DNA of 64,000 bases, taken from NCBI RefSeq assembly GCF_900103825.1, contig NZ_FNIF01000023.1:1-64000 (forward strand), read 5' to 3'. The notes below the pieces were generated by a model. The model was not told where the DNA came from, searched no databases, and saw nothing but the letters and a program-made list of their open reading frames with translations. Below are positions 51,065-59,388 of the stretch, piece after piece. The DNA comes from Paenibacillus sp. yr247 (GTDB taxonomy: Bacteria; Bacillota; Bacilli; Paenibacillales; NBRC-103111). Position 1 is the first letter of the stretch, and every line of letters starts with the position of its first letter. A program made the translations under genes and the position numbers.

Positions 51065-51509
51065 ATCGACGAATTTGTTTGCCCATCTTATAGCAGCCTA
51101 ACTCCGGAAGATACTGCTTGATATCGTAACCTTTGCCTAAGTAAAATCGAAGGGCTTTGGGGTTGCTCTCATCAACAAAAAGTTCTGCCGAAAGACAGCG
51201 CTCGCTTTTCCCGTAGTCTTCGGCGATCTTCATAAGCTCATGCCCCCAACCTTTTCCCTGTTCACGGGGATCAACGGCCAGCATATCAACGAATAACACA
51301 TTCGATTTGCGAATCACCGAGATGAAACCAAAAGGTTGTTTATACCCTTTGGCGATAACAAACGTTTTGTTATGGTTTAACCGCTTGCGTATCTCCGAGA
51401 AGGTCACGGAAGCGCCTTTTTCATACAAGCTAGAAAAGGGTACTAACTGTTCAACGACCAATCGATGGATAGCCCGATCATCAATGGAAGCCAATCGTTT
51501 GCGAATCAC
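51063..51509 (-). CDS. GNAT-family N-acetyltransferase
   Basis: A 148-residue acetyl-CoA-dependent acetyltransferase. The acetyl-CoA loop is VDPREQGKGWGHELM, and NPKALRFYLGKGYDIKQY is the C-terminal motif. The substrate is unknown. GTG 51509 has GGAGG nine bases upstream. It converges on the Sm-like gene with a shared terminator. Confidence 0.87.
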   Translation of the reverse strand: MIRKRLASIDDRAIHRLVVEQLVPFSSLYEKGASVTFSEIRKRLNHNKTFVIAKGYKQPFGFISVIRKSNVLFVDMLAVDPREQGKGWGHELMKIAEDYGKSERCLSAELFVDESNPKALRFYLGKGYDIKQYLPELGCYKMGKQIRR

Positions 51510-51674
51510 ATTGCACCGCCTCCCACAAGAAGCAATAATGCTATCTTATGTTCGTTAGGTCGCATTTGACTCCGTTTGACGGAGCTACTTTCTAATTGTT
51601 CCTAAAGCAAGTACCAATTTACCCCAATCTCTTCGAATGCTATACTATAATTAAGCGAAAATGAGGTGATTTGA

Positions 51675-52394
51675 ATGATTTATGCCTATCCTCCGATTAT
51701 GGCTGTGAACAGCTATCAAACCCATAAGGACTACTACCGTGTAAGCGCGGTACGCAGCATTGCCGGCGGTAAATCAAGTACAATTCGGCAGCCTTTAGAT
51801 AGGTCCTTTGAAGGATCAACATATCAACAATTCGCCCAGTCTGCTGCCAAAAGTATGGCCGGATTCATTCAATCCGCCCAAAGTGTCAAGCAGTCCGCAC
51901 TAGCCCTGATGGAGTCTCGACTTCCCGCAATCTCTTCCCCAACAACACCCCTTTCGGCAGAAGCCGATAGCGAATCTATCACTCAGCCCATACGACAATT
52001 TATAGATACATATAATGAATTTCAGACCAGTTTGAGAGACTCTCCGGAATATTTGAATCGCTCTCTTCTCTTAGGAATAGAACATGCTGCTAAACCCTAT
52101 TCACTGAAAGAGCTTGGTATAACGACGCTTGATAATGGAAGCTTAGAGCTCCAAGAGGACACACTTCAGGATCAATTAAAGAACCATTTTGATTCCCTTC
52201 GAAAAAGTCTTGGCACCATAACAAGCTTCGCTGCTTCCTTAGCTAATACGCTTGGACATTTGCAGCAATTGCCTTCTGATTCCTTGTTCCAAATGTCCCG
52301 TTCACAGCTCAAGCCGTACGGTCAATATCGATCACAGCTGCAAGCTTATTTGCCGGTTCCGATGAATGGACTGCTGCTTGATACTCAAATGTGA
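51675..52394 (+). CDS. FliD-like hypothetical protein
   Basis: A 239-residue protein, Ser/Gln-rich and helical. LKELGITTLDNGSLELQEDT followed by LKNHFDSLRKSLG resembles the C-terminal core of flagellar hook cap proteins (FliD), where DGTL...D motifs recur. The N-terminal hook-binding part of FliD is missing, and no flagellar genes are nearby, so it may be a derived relative with another job. GAGGTGATT lies 5 bases before ATG 51675. Confidence 0.65.
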   Translation: MIYAYPPIMAVNSYQTHKDYYRVSAVRSIAGGKSSTIRQPLDRSFEGSTYQQFAQSAAKSMAGFIQSAQSVKQSALALMESRLPAISSPTTPLSAEADSESITQPIRQFIDTYNEFQTSLRDSPEYLNRSLLLGIEHAAKPYSLKELGITTLDNGSLELQEDTLQDQLKNHFDSLRKSLGTITSFAASLANTLGHLQQLPSDSLFQMSRSQLKPYGQYRSQLQAYLPVPMNGLLLDTQM

Positions 52395-52460
52395 TGGTTG
52401 AAACCTAAAAGCGCATAAAATTCAGGCTATTTTGCTATAGATCCGGGAACTCAAAGAAAC

Positions 52461-52515
52461 GACCCTCTTGAATGAGCTTATGCACATGCATGCTCACCAG
52501 AGGGCCGCTTTTTTT
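52461..52515. terminator. Bidirectional terminator between FliD-like gene and lepB
   Basis: CCCTCT/AGAGGG with an inner TGAGC/GCTCA stem. A seven-T run follows on the plus strand, and the lepB stop adjoins it. Confidence 0.78.
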
Positions 52516-53062
52516 AGAATAGCTTCTTTCCTAATACATGATCTAGCGGGACGAATCCGATCACTCGGCTATCCATACTGTTATTTCGATTATCTCCCAT
52601 CACGAAAACATGATCAGCTGGAACCGTCCACTGCTTGTTCCCGTTGGCTCTCATGGCTTCATTAATATAAGGCTCGTCGAGTAACTGTCCATTTCGGTAC
52701 ATCTTATCTTCCTTGAGTTCTAATTGATCGCCTGGCTTACCAATCACACGTTTGATCCAGACATGTTTGTCATCGCCTTTGGTAAAAAGACTAAGCAAAG
52801 GGCTGTCCAACAGGTCGTTCTTGAACGTTCTTTTAAGCTCGACTCTGGAGTCGATAATCACAATATCACCATAATTAGGCTCATAATTAAAGGTATGAGA
52901 AAGCTTCGAAACATACACACGCTGAGTATCGTGCAGCGTCGGGTCCATGGAATGTCCCATGACTTTCGTCGATTGAAACACAAAAACTCCAAGAAACACG
53001 ACTAAAATAAACGAAATGGCAATTGAACCGAACCAGCTCCAGATTTGCTTTAATAAATTCAT
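52514..53062 (-). CDS. lepB: Signal peptidase I
   Basis: A 182-residue type I signal peptidase of the short Gram-positive (Sip) form. There is one N-terminal membrane segment (ISFILVVFLGVFVF). The catalytic Ser is in MGHSMDPTL and the general-base Lys in WIKRVIGKPGD; VFVMGDNRNNSMDSRVIG is box E. GGGAGCGAT precedes ATG 53062. It lies only 26 bases after liaR, with no hairpin between, so it probably belongs to the lia transcript. Confidence 0.94.
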   Translation of the reverse strand: MNLLKQIWSWFGSIAISFILVVFLGVFVFQSTKVMGHSMDPTLHDTQRVYVSKLSHTFNYEPNYGDIVIIDSRVELKRTFKNDLLDSPLLSLFTKGDDKHVWIKRVIGKPGDQLELKEDKMYRNGQLLDEPYINEAMRANGNKQWTVPADHVFVMGDNRNNSMDSRVIGFVPLDHVLGKKLF

Positions 53063-53088
53063 CTTTATCGCTCCCTTGTGACTATATG

Positions 53089-53736
53089 CTATTCAGCCAA
53101 GCCATGTTTAAAGGCATAAATTGCGGCTTGTGTGCGATCTTCTACACCTAGCTTGGCCAGTACATTCGTGACGTGAAACTTTACCGTCTTCACACCGATG
53201 AACAAATCATCCGCCAGCTCCTGATTGGACTTGCCTTTTGCAATCAACCGCAGCACTTCCATCTCCCGATCGGTTAACTCTTCATGTGGTTCCGCTACCG
53301 GCTTAGGCTGACGAAAACGATTCATGATCTTCGAGGCAACCTGAGACTCTAGAATGGACTGCCCTTTGGCCGCCGCTCTTATCGCTTGGGCGATCTCAGA
53401 AGCACGGGATGTTTTGAGTAAATAACTAAAAGCCCCAGCTTCAATCACTGGATACATTTTCTCATCATCTAAGAAGCTAGTCAATACAATGACTTTACAA
53501 TCCGGGTACAATTGCAGGAGCTTCCTCGTCGTTTCGATACCGTCCATACCTTCCATAACCAAATCCATGAGTACAACATCCGGTCGATATTCCTGTGCAA
53601 GACGTATGCCATCCTGGCCATTGCTGGCCTCTCCGACCACTTCAATGCCTTCCTCTGTCCCCAGAACGGCTGCAAGTCCGATCCTAACCATTTCATGGTC
53701 ATCGACAAGCAGTACTTTAATCAATGTGTTGTCCAT
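53089..53736 (-). CDS. liaR: Response regulator LiaR
   Basis: A 215-residue NarL/LuxR-type response regulator. The phosphoacceptor Asp is in PDVVLMDLVMEGMDG, the conserved Lys in FSYLLKTSRA. The C-terminal helix-turn-helix is LTDREMEVLRLIAKGKSNQELADDLF (split here by family boundaries), followed by KTVKFHVTNVLAKL. With LiaS and LiaF it forms the envelope-stress system that activates liaIH. GGAG lies 6 bases before the ATG. The gap after the liaS stop is 47 bases. Confidence 0.93.
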   Translation of the reverse strand: MDNTLIKVLLVDDHEMVRIGLAAVLGTEEGIEVVGEASNGQDGIRLAQEYRPDVVLMDLVMEGMDGIETTRKLLQLYPDCKVIVLTSFLDDEKMYPVIEAGAFSYLLKTSRASEIAQAIRAAAKGQSILESQVASKIMNRFRQPKPVAEPHEELTDREMEVLRLIAKGKSNQELADDLFIGVKTVKFHVTNVLAKLGVEDRTQAAIYAFKHGLAE

Positions 53737-53783
53737 TTGCTTCTCCTCTCGTCAGGAAAACTGTTTTGACATCACGGATGGCG

Positions 53784-54845
53784 TTAATTATCAGCAGCAT
53801 AATCTGTGGCTAAAATGGGCACTCGAATCTCAATACGCGTACCGCGATCAGGCGCTGTAATGATATCAACGGAGCCGCCGATTTCATTAACCCGCTCCTT
53901 CATGGATACGATACCATACGATGTAAGCTTCTTAGCATCTAATTCAAATCCGACACCGTCATCACGAATCGCCAGTCGAACGCCGTCAGGACGATGCAAC
54001 AGCTTGACTTCCAACTTGTTCGCCTTTGAATGACGCAAGGCATTTGAGAGCGCCTCCTGCACAATACGGAATAAGTGGTCCTCAATCCCTTTGTTTAAGC
54101 GGATCTCTTCGTCCATATCCCAAGTAATAGCCATTGGCACCTTAGCCGCCAGCTCCTTCAGAAGCTCGACAAGTCCTTCGGACAGCCGTTTTCCTTCCAG
54201 ATGTATCGGTCTTAGATGCAGCAGTAAGGCTCTCATCTCCGATTGAGCAACAGAAGCCATCTCCTCGATAAGATGGATTTGCCGTTTGGCTTTCTCGAAA
54301 TCCTTATCCAAGGTCCGCCCTACAGCTGTTGCGGTCATCGAAATCGCGAATAATTGTTGGCTTACCGCATCATGGAGCTCCCGCGCCAATCGCTGCCTTT
54401 CCTCAATTACAGCAGATAGCTTTGCTTTCTCCGCAAGCTCCGCATTATCGTTAGATAAGCGCTGAAGGGAAGTAACCTGCTCCTCCCAACGCTTCATTAT
54501 ACGTCCTAACTGCTCACCCAAGCGTCCAATTTCATCTTCACCGTTTTGGAAGCCGCCTCGGGTAAATGTCCCTTTTTCCAGCAAAAGCATCGTTTCCATC
54601 ATCGGCTCAAGCCTCCGAGTAATACGACTGCTGTTCCAATAGCCGTAAACAGCGCCAATGCCGCCGATAATTATAATCGCCATGAAAGTAAAGCTGACGC
54701 CTTCCTGCCAGCTAGGAAATGGCACAATCAGATTACGTGAATTCAAAAAATAGATAATAGCGCCGAATACAAAGAAACTAAAGATGATCGATTCACCCAT
54801 GCTGCGCCATATCATATTCGTTAATCGTCGTTTATAGCCGTCCAA
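53784..54845 (-). CDS. liaS: Sensor histidine kinase LiaS
   Basis: A 353-residue kinase of the intramembrane-sensing type. Two membrane segments (about 15-33 and 45-65) enclose a very short external loop. A HAMP-like linker follows, then HisKA_3 with the phosphoacceptor in RLARELHDAVSQQLFAIS, and an ATPase domain with EALSNALRHSKA and IRDDGVGFEL. Start TTG 54845 has GGAGG 11 bases upstream. It is held inactive by LiaF in relatives. Confidence 0.93.
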   Translation of the reverse strand: MDGYKRRLTNMIWRSMGESIIFSFFVFGAIIYFLNSRNLIVPFPSWQEGVSFTFMAIIIIGGIGAVYGYWNSSRITRRLEPMMETMLLLEKGTFTRGGFQNGEDEIGRLGEQLGRIMKRWEEQVTSLQRLSNDNAELAEKAKLSAVIEERQRLARELHDAVSQQLFAISMTATAVGRTLDKDFEKAKRQIHLIEEMASVAQSEMRALLLHLRPIHLEGKRLSEGLVELLKELAAKVPMAITWDMDEEIRLNKGIEDHLFRIVQEALSNALRHSKANKLEVKLLHRPDGVRLAIRDDGVGFELDAKKLTSYGIVSMKERVNEIGGSVDIITAPDRGTRIEIRVPILATDYAADN

Positions 54846-54870
54846 TAGGTGATGAACCTCCTCGAGATCT

Positions 54871-55533
54871 TTACAATACTTTGATCTTGATATCTCCTAC
54901 GATGAAAGATAGCACAAGTTTCACACGGTGATCGCAATACTCATAATTAGACGACTGCCACATTAATTTGTTCATTACGCCGGATTCCCTCTCATTAGCA
55001 ACTTGGATCTGACCAAACGTGACGGAAGCCATCACAGAGACACCGATATCATCCGGTACTTTTATATCTATATCACCTACAACTCCTTGTAGGATGACAG
55101 TCGTTTCCTTTTGTTCCAAAATCGCAAGCGAGAGATCAATGTAAGTTTCCCCAATAATGTACCACGTCGAGCTGTTGCGCAAAATCCAAGGCTCGCGGCC
55201 TAGACGGACGCTATCCATAAGCTTCTGCTTTTGAATATAGGTATCATCTTTGTGCACTTGTTTAGATCTTATGAAAAACAAACCTAGCGAAATTAAAACA
55301 ATAGAGAACACGATCGTCATATGATCGCCAAATAAAATCACAGCTCCCACGCCTATTAGCACATAACCCTTGCGCTCTTTGCGTGAACGGACCCGATGAA
55401 TACCTAGCAAGACGAGGATAATCGCAAGAATGGGGAAAAAGCCTATCGTATGATCTAGAAGCAAAAATAGACCGGCTCCAATCAGCACCAGTGCTGTATT
55501 TCGATTGCGGTTGTTTTTGGTTTCTTCTCCCAT
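54871..55533 (-). CDS. liaF: LiaF, inhibitor of LiaS
   Basis: A 220-residue membrane protein. It has four hydrophobic segments in the N-terminal half and a C-terminal beta-rich DUF2154 domain (GDIDIKVPDDIGVSV, SFIVGDIKIKVL). LiaF keeps LiaS silent without cell-wall stress. GAGGAGGTG lies 6 bases before ATG 55533. It is first of liaFSR, separated from liaH by about 170 bases that hold a hairpin and an extended -10 (TGGTATGCT). Confidence 0.93.
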   Translation of the reverse strand: MGEETKNNRNRNTALVLIGAGLFLLLDHTIGFFPILAIILVLLGIHRVRSRKERKGYVLIGVGAVILFGDHMTIVFSIVLISLGLFFIRSKQVHKDDTYIQKQKLMDSVRLGREPWILRNSSTWYIIGETYIDLSLAILEQKETTVILQGVVGDIDIKVPDDIGVSVMASVTFGQIQVANERESGVMNKLMWQSSNYEYCDHRVKLVLSFIVGDIKIKVL

Positions 55534-55597
55534 CGCTGCACCTCCTCTGGCTGCCGTAATAGTTGATATAGATTCCTAGCATACCATAAGAATGGAC

Positions 55598-55652
55598 GAC
55601 CTCCAAGATGCAAATCCTTGTACGTCAAGGCTTTGCATGAATCCTGGAGGTC
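55598..55652 (-). other. Long hairpin between liaH and liaF
   Basis: GACCTCC and GGAGGTC close a stem that also pairs ATGCAAA with TTTGCAT and CCTTG with CAAGG. No U-run follows on the minus strand. It could act as an attenuator or an RNA-processing site that separates liaIH from liaFSR output. Confidence 0.6.
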
Positions 55653-55704
55653 GAAGGCTTATCTGCGCTCGCCTTACTTATTCGGTAGAAGGGGAGAACG
55701 CGTG

Positions 55705-56349
55705 CTATTTCTTTCCGCGCGGGTCCGAATCATCGCTGAAGCGTTGGTGCTGCACTTCATGCCGGAGCTTGCCGCGCAGCGTACGCAGCTCCTGCTGAAG
55801 ATTACTGCCGGCTTCCTTCAGTGTTTCGTGCGACAGGCGGCTAGCAATGCGGAGCCCCTCGAGCGCTTCCCGGCCGAGCTCGCGGCCAGTCGCTTCCAGC
55901 TCGCGCCATGCGTCGCGAGCTTCCTTCTGGTGCAGCCCGTTCCCCGGCTGCCCTCCCTTGGCTGCATGCCCTGCACGCAGCCCGCGCAGTTCCTCCGCGA
56001 GCGCCAGGCACACGTCCTGGCTGCTCGCGTACTGCGCGCGATAGAGCTCGCAAGCGGCTTCCTCGCGCAGCTTCTCTTGCAGCGCTAGCCGCGCTAGCTC
56101 TTCATCGCCGGCGCGCATAGCCAGCTCGGCTTGCTCGCCGCGCAGCTGCGCCATCTCCTCGGCGCTCACGATCTGCCGCCGCAGCTCAATGGCCCGCTGC
56201 AGCGCCTCCTCATAGCGCTGCTCCAGCGCCGCAATTTCACGGTGCGCAGCTCCTGACATGCTGCCTCCCCGTTCATGGAAATCCAGCTTACATGCAACCT
56301 CCTGCCAAACAGCTTCCGCCATTTTACCAATTCGATTCAATACGCTCAT
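55705..56349 (-). CDS. liaH: LiaH, PspA/IM30-family protein
   Basis: A 214-residue, almost wholly helical coiled-coil protein of the PspA/ESCRT-III type that binds stressed membranes. The start MSVLNRIGKMAEAVWQEVA and segments such as EIAALEQRYEEALQRAIELR are characteristic. The gene is far richer in G+C (about 55.8-56.25 kb) than liaI or liaF. It starts 28 bases after liaI in the order found in B. subtilis. Confidence 0.85.
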   Translation of the reverse strand: MSVLNRIGKMAEAVWQEVACKLDFHERGGSMSGAAHREIAALEQRYEEALQRAIELRRQIVSAEEMAQLRGEQAELAMRAGDEELARLALQEKLREEAACELYRAQYASSQDVCLALAEELRGLRAGHAAKGGQPGNGLHQKEARDAWRELEATGRELGREALEGLRIASRLSHETLKEAGSNLQQELRTLRGKLRHEVQHQRFSDDSDPRGKK

Positions 56350-56377
56350 TATGCCACACCTCCCATTTTCTTATAGA

Positions 56378-56683
56378 TCAATATTCGTTGTCAGACGAAT
56401 CATTTCGTTTCTTCAGTAAGCGAATCCCATACACTACTAACCATACGGCGAATGCAATCGCCAATAGTCCCGATAATTTAATGGTAAGAATTAAACCGCC
56501 CAATCCGGCGAAAAACCACCCGATTTTCTTCCCATTCTTTATACCAACATAGCCAAGTCCTAGCATAGCTGCTGGAACTAACAACCCCGTTACATGCACA
56601 TGCGAACCAAATTGATGCAAACAAATCAGAAAACCAACCATGATTAAAACCAACGCCAAACCTTTCGATTGATGCATGCTCAT
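56378..56683 (-). CDS. liaI: LiaI-like small membrane protein
   Basis: About 101 residues with three to four hydrophobic segments (GLALVLIMVGFLICL, GLLVPAAMLGLGYVGI, LAIAFAVWLVVYGIRLL). LiaI anchors LiaH at the membrane in B. subtilis. ATG 56683 is chosen, with GGGCGG nine bases upstream; ATG 56677 (GAAGG six bases upstream) is equally possible, and longer frames to 56746 lack a site. A GGACTTAGGTCT dyad about 95 bases upstream is a candidate LiaR site. Confidence 0.8.
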   Translation of the reverse strand: MSMHQSKGLALVLIMVGFLICLHQFGSHVHVTGLLVPAAMLGLGYVGIKNGKKIGWFFAGLGGLILTIKLSGLLAIAFAVWLVVYGIRLLKKRNDSSDNEY

Positions 56684-56807
56684 CCTTCGCATCCGCCCTT
56701 CAATATTCTTCATGCTTCTATCGTAGCTGAAACGGACATTCGCCAAAACGGACTCGCGACTGTTTTTCTACCTAGACCTAAGTCCAGTACTCTCCATAAT
56801 TTGGCCG

Positions 56808-56837
56808 TTGTCCCTCCTATTCCATAAATGATACAAT
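56808..56837 (+). promoter_or_regulatory. Promoter of the riboswitch-controlled 3D-domain gene
   Basis: TTGTCC (56808-56813) and TACAAT (56832-56837), spacing 18, directly ahead of the riboswitch. Confidence 0.6.
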
Positions 56838-56844
56838 ATTTGAA

Positions 56845-56970
56845 GCCGAGTCCGGTGCACAGACAAAGTGCCGGTACGGGGGACGATTTACATGGGGTGA
56901 ATATTTGCTCTTCACTCAGAGCAGACTAGGGAGAACCTTCTTCCCGAACCCGTCAACTAACCTCGAAGGC
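56845..56970 (+). promoter_or_regulatory. c-di-AMP riboswitch (ydaO/yuaA type)
   Basis: Landmarks in order: GTGCCGGTACGGGGGACG, ATGGGGTGAATATTTGC, TTCCCGAACCCGTCAACT and AACCTCGAAGGC. These match the class seen at 34.1-34.3 kb and, in B. subtilis, upstream of ydaO and yuaA. It precedes a secreted 3D-domain protein, a known target type (yocH-like). Ends are estimated. Confidence 0.88.
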
Positions 56971-56992
56971 TCATTTGAAGGAGGATTACCAA

Positions 56993-57784
56993 TTGCATAA
57001 AATTACTAAAGGGTTAACTAGCCTTGCTGTGTCCATAACAGTATTAGCGGGAGGCTTTCTTTCCCCATTTACGGCGCATGCCGCTGAGATGGATGTGAAA
57101 GTGCAAGTCAATGATGACTTAGTTCTATTTCCGGATGCGCAGCCATTTCTTGATAGCAACCATGCTACTCAAGTACCGATTCGTTTCGTAACAGAAAAGC
57201 TGGGTTATGAGGTGCAGTGGCAAAAAGAAGGCAATCAAATCAAGGTCACGCTAAATAACGACAAACATTCGATCTCCTTAGTTTCAGGTCAAAAGGAAGC
57301 TGAAATCGATAGTAAGCGTGTCGAGATGGACACACATGCTGAATTCCAAAACGGACGTGTATATGTTCCACTTCGTTTTCTAAGCAAAGCATCTGATATT
57401 CCCGTTCAATGGGACGCTAGCAGCAACTTAGCAATTCTAAGTAAAGACGGCAATCAACATGCGCCAGATTATGAATTATTTGAATCCACTGCTTATTCAG
57501 CAGATCCATCTGAGAATGGCGGCTACGGAGCTATAGATTATATGGGGAATCCATTAAGTATTGGCACCGTTGCTGTAGATCCATCCGTGATTCCTCTTGG
57601 TTCTAAGCTCTATATTGAAGGTTATAATTTCAACGGCCTGCCTGCAGGCGGCATGTATGCTTACGCAACAGATACAGGCGGTGCTATCAAAGGCAAACGA
57701 CTTGATATCTTTATCCCAGGCTCCAAGCAATCCCTGAAAAACTTCGGTTTCCAAACGGTTAAAGTGTATAAACTATCTAATTAA
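56993..57784 (+). CDS. Secreted 3D-domain protein with copper-amine-oxidase-like N domain
   Basis: A 263-residue exported protein. The signal peptide (LAVSITVLAGGFLSPFTAHA) is followed by a copper amine oxidase N-terminal-like domain common in Paenibacillus surface proteins (VPIRFVTEKLGYEVQWQKEG, VYVPLRFLSKASDIPVQWD). The C-terminal 3D domain has AVDPSVIPLGSKLYIEGY and ATDTGGAIKGKRLDIFIP, with the three Asp residues. These domains cleave peptidoglycan or resemble MltA enzymes that do. Start TTG 56993 has AAGGAGG eight bases upstream. A c-di-AMP riboswitch controls it. Confidence 0.92.
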   Translation: MHKITKGLTSLAVSITVLAGGFLSPFTAHAAEMDVKVQVNDDLVLFPDAQPFLDSNHATQVPIRFVTEKLGYEVQWQKEGNQIKVTLNNDKHSISLVSGQKEAEIDSKRVEMDTHAEFQNGRVYVPLRFLSKASDIPVQWDASSNLAILSKDGNQHAPDYELFESTAYSADPSENGGYGAIDYMGNPLSIGTVAVDPSVIPLGSKLYIEGYNFNGLPAGGMYAYATDTGGAIKGKRLDIFIPGSKQSLKNFGFQTVKVYKLSN

Positions 57785-57789
57785 ATAAT

Positions 57790-57833
57790 AAAAAAGACGG
57801 TTCTTGGTAAATTTACCAGGAAACCGTCTTTTT
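57790..57833. terminator. Bidirectional terminator
   Basis: AAAAAGACGGTT/AACCGTCTTTTT with an inner TGGTAAATTTACCA stem. Confidence 0.88.
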
Positions 57834-57840
57834 GTTATGC

Positions 57841-59031
57841 CTAAAAGAAATCCGCCAAATAAGTAGTCCGCCGCGGAATTGCTGCCTCCAAGCGGCTAAT
57901 AAGCAGCTGCGAACCTTGGAGACGCTCAATGAGAGCCATGAAGCTTGCTTTTTGGTAACCTATGAACAGGGCCGTCAACGTCTGTACGGTACAGCTGAGT
58001 ATAAGTTCTTCTGAAGGTATATCACCCTCCGATAACTTCGTTACTTTAGCTGATTTACCATTTTCTGTGAAATCCAAGCGATAGACGCCTTGATTCCAAT
58101 CTGCATGCGAGTCAGATATGCGCAGACACAAAGGTTCAGCCTCATCCCGAGCTTCATAAACATACTGTAAAAAAAACGATTCTACATCTACAATTCTCGC
58201 CGAAAAATAAGTTATCTTCTCTTGATTAAATTTAGGATCGTGCACCAGAAAAGGAAGTTGGTCATCGACAGGTGCCTTAACCTCAACTTTGGCCATCATT
58301 GAATCATGATCAGCAATGAATTTCCACAAGCCTCGTCTGGCTTCCTCATCCAGGAACACCAACTCATGAATGGTCGCCACTTGATCCTTAACTTGATAAA
58401 AAACGTACCCCCGCTGTTCTCCCTGCGCATTCAAATAGATAGCTGCCGTACCCTTTTTGGATTTGAAATATCGATTATTCCACCAAGCTGGATCCCGCTT
58501 CAGCATGCCGTTGAATTGTTTCGCGTACTTCTCATAGATGGGATTCAGAAGCTCCTTGTCTTTCGCAACACGTAAGATTGAGCTGCCCTCTGCCGCTTTG
58601 AACTTGGGAAGCTTATCCACAGGGATGACATATTTCAAATAATCGACGTATGTTTCCCAGCCATATTTACGATAAAATTCAAACTTAAATGGCGCCAGAA
58701 AGGAGATTGTCTGCCCTTGTTCTTTCATCACTTTGAGCGCTTGAACCAGAAGCTGACCCACCATCCCATTGCGTCTGTATTCCGGCCAAGTGGCCACTCC
58801 AGCAATACCACCCATGGCGAAGCATTGTCCGTTTAGCCACGTATGAAAATTAAAAATGTGTAGTTTCGCAGCCAACTGACCCTGGGCGAAATACCCCCAC
58901 ACTTGATTCGGATCCATCCAACCGATTCGCTCTGCTCTTTCCTCTTCGGTAAGCTCATATTGAAAGGCAAACTCAGACAAAGAGAAGCTCTCCGAGAGCT
59001 CCTCCTGTCGTAATGTACGAATTTCATTCAT
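57841..59031 (-). CDS. Eis-like GNAT acetyltransferase with SCP2-like domain
   Basis: A 396-residue protein of the Eis type: two GNAT folds and a C-terminal sterol-carrier-like domain. The first GNAT domain has GGIAGVATWPEYRRNGMVGQLL (acetyl-CoA loop) and FYRKYGWE. The free carboxyl terminus that Eis uses in catalysis is Phe here (LADFF). Relatives acetylate aminoglycosides or protein Lys, but the substrate is not inferable. ATG 59031 follows GAGGTGAT by 5 bases. Confidence 0.88.
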   Translation of the reverse strand: MNEIRTLRQEELSESFSLSEFAFQYELTEEERAERIGWMDPNQVWGYFAQGQLAAKLHIFNFHTWLNGQCFAMGGIAGVATWPEYRRNGMVGQLLVQALKVMKEQGQTISFLAPFKFEFYRKYGWETYVDYLKYVIPVDKLPKFKAAEGSSILRVAKDKELLNPIYEKYAKQFNGMLKRDPAWWNNRYFKSKKGTAAIYLNAQGEQRGYVFYQVKDQVATIHELVFLDEEARRGLWKFIADHDSMMAKVEVKAPVDDQLPFLVHDPKFNQEKITYFSARIVDVESFFLQYVYEARDEAEPLCLRISDSHADWNQGVYRLDFTENGKSAKVTKLSEGDIPSEELILSCTVQTLTALFIGYQKASFMALIERLQGSQLLISRLEAAIPRRTTYLADFF

Positions 59032-59185
59032 TTCTATCACCTCATAGGGAAGATTGGCTTTTCAACAAATTGGCTGCGGATTTTTCCGTTCAAGAAGTAG
59101 GGCATATGTCCAATCAACGAATCCCGCTCGGTCATATGTTGTATAGGGATATATCCTACAAAATATATACACCGGAGGGGATACT

Positions 59186-59299
59186 ATGTCGTCATATGCT
59201 GCTGGTTGTGGAACTCCAGGATACGGATACGGAAGTTCTGCAGGAGTTGTTCTTGTCCTTTTTGTTCTGCTTGTTATCATTCTTCGTACGTTCTACTAA
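59186..59299 (+). CDS. YjcZ-type sporulation peptide
   Basis: A 37-residue peptide: a Gly/Tyr-rich start (CGTPGYGYGSS) followed by one hydrophobic helix (GVVLVLFVLLVIILRTF). This is the layout of the YjcZ-family small sporulation proteins. GGAGGGG lies five bases before ATG 59186, an excellent ribosome site. A terminator follows within 35 bases. AGGGATATATCCT just upstream is a palindrome of unknown meaning. Confidence 0.82.
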   Translation: MSSYAAGCGTPGYGYGSSAGVVLVLFVLLVIILRTFY

Positions 59300-59332
59300 T
59301 AAATTGCCAACCAGAATTAGTCTATAAAAGAT

Positions 59333-59388
59333 GGGCCTGCCCTCAATCACTTCCTAACGGAAGTCAGTGATAGGTAGGCCATTTTTTT
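59333..59388. terminator. Terminator after the YjcZ-type gene, shared with moeA
   Basis: GGCCT/AGGCC outer stem, ATCACT/AGTGAT inner stem; seven T residues follow on the plus strand. Confidence 0.82.

Noticed and set aside
55847..56120. Several long open frames opposite and within liaH
   Set aside because: They result from the high GC content of liaH; none has a ribosome site or recognisable domain.
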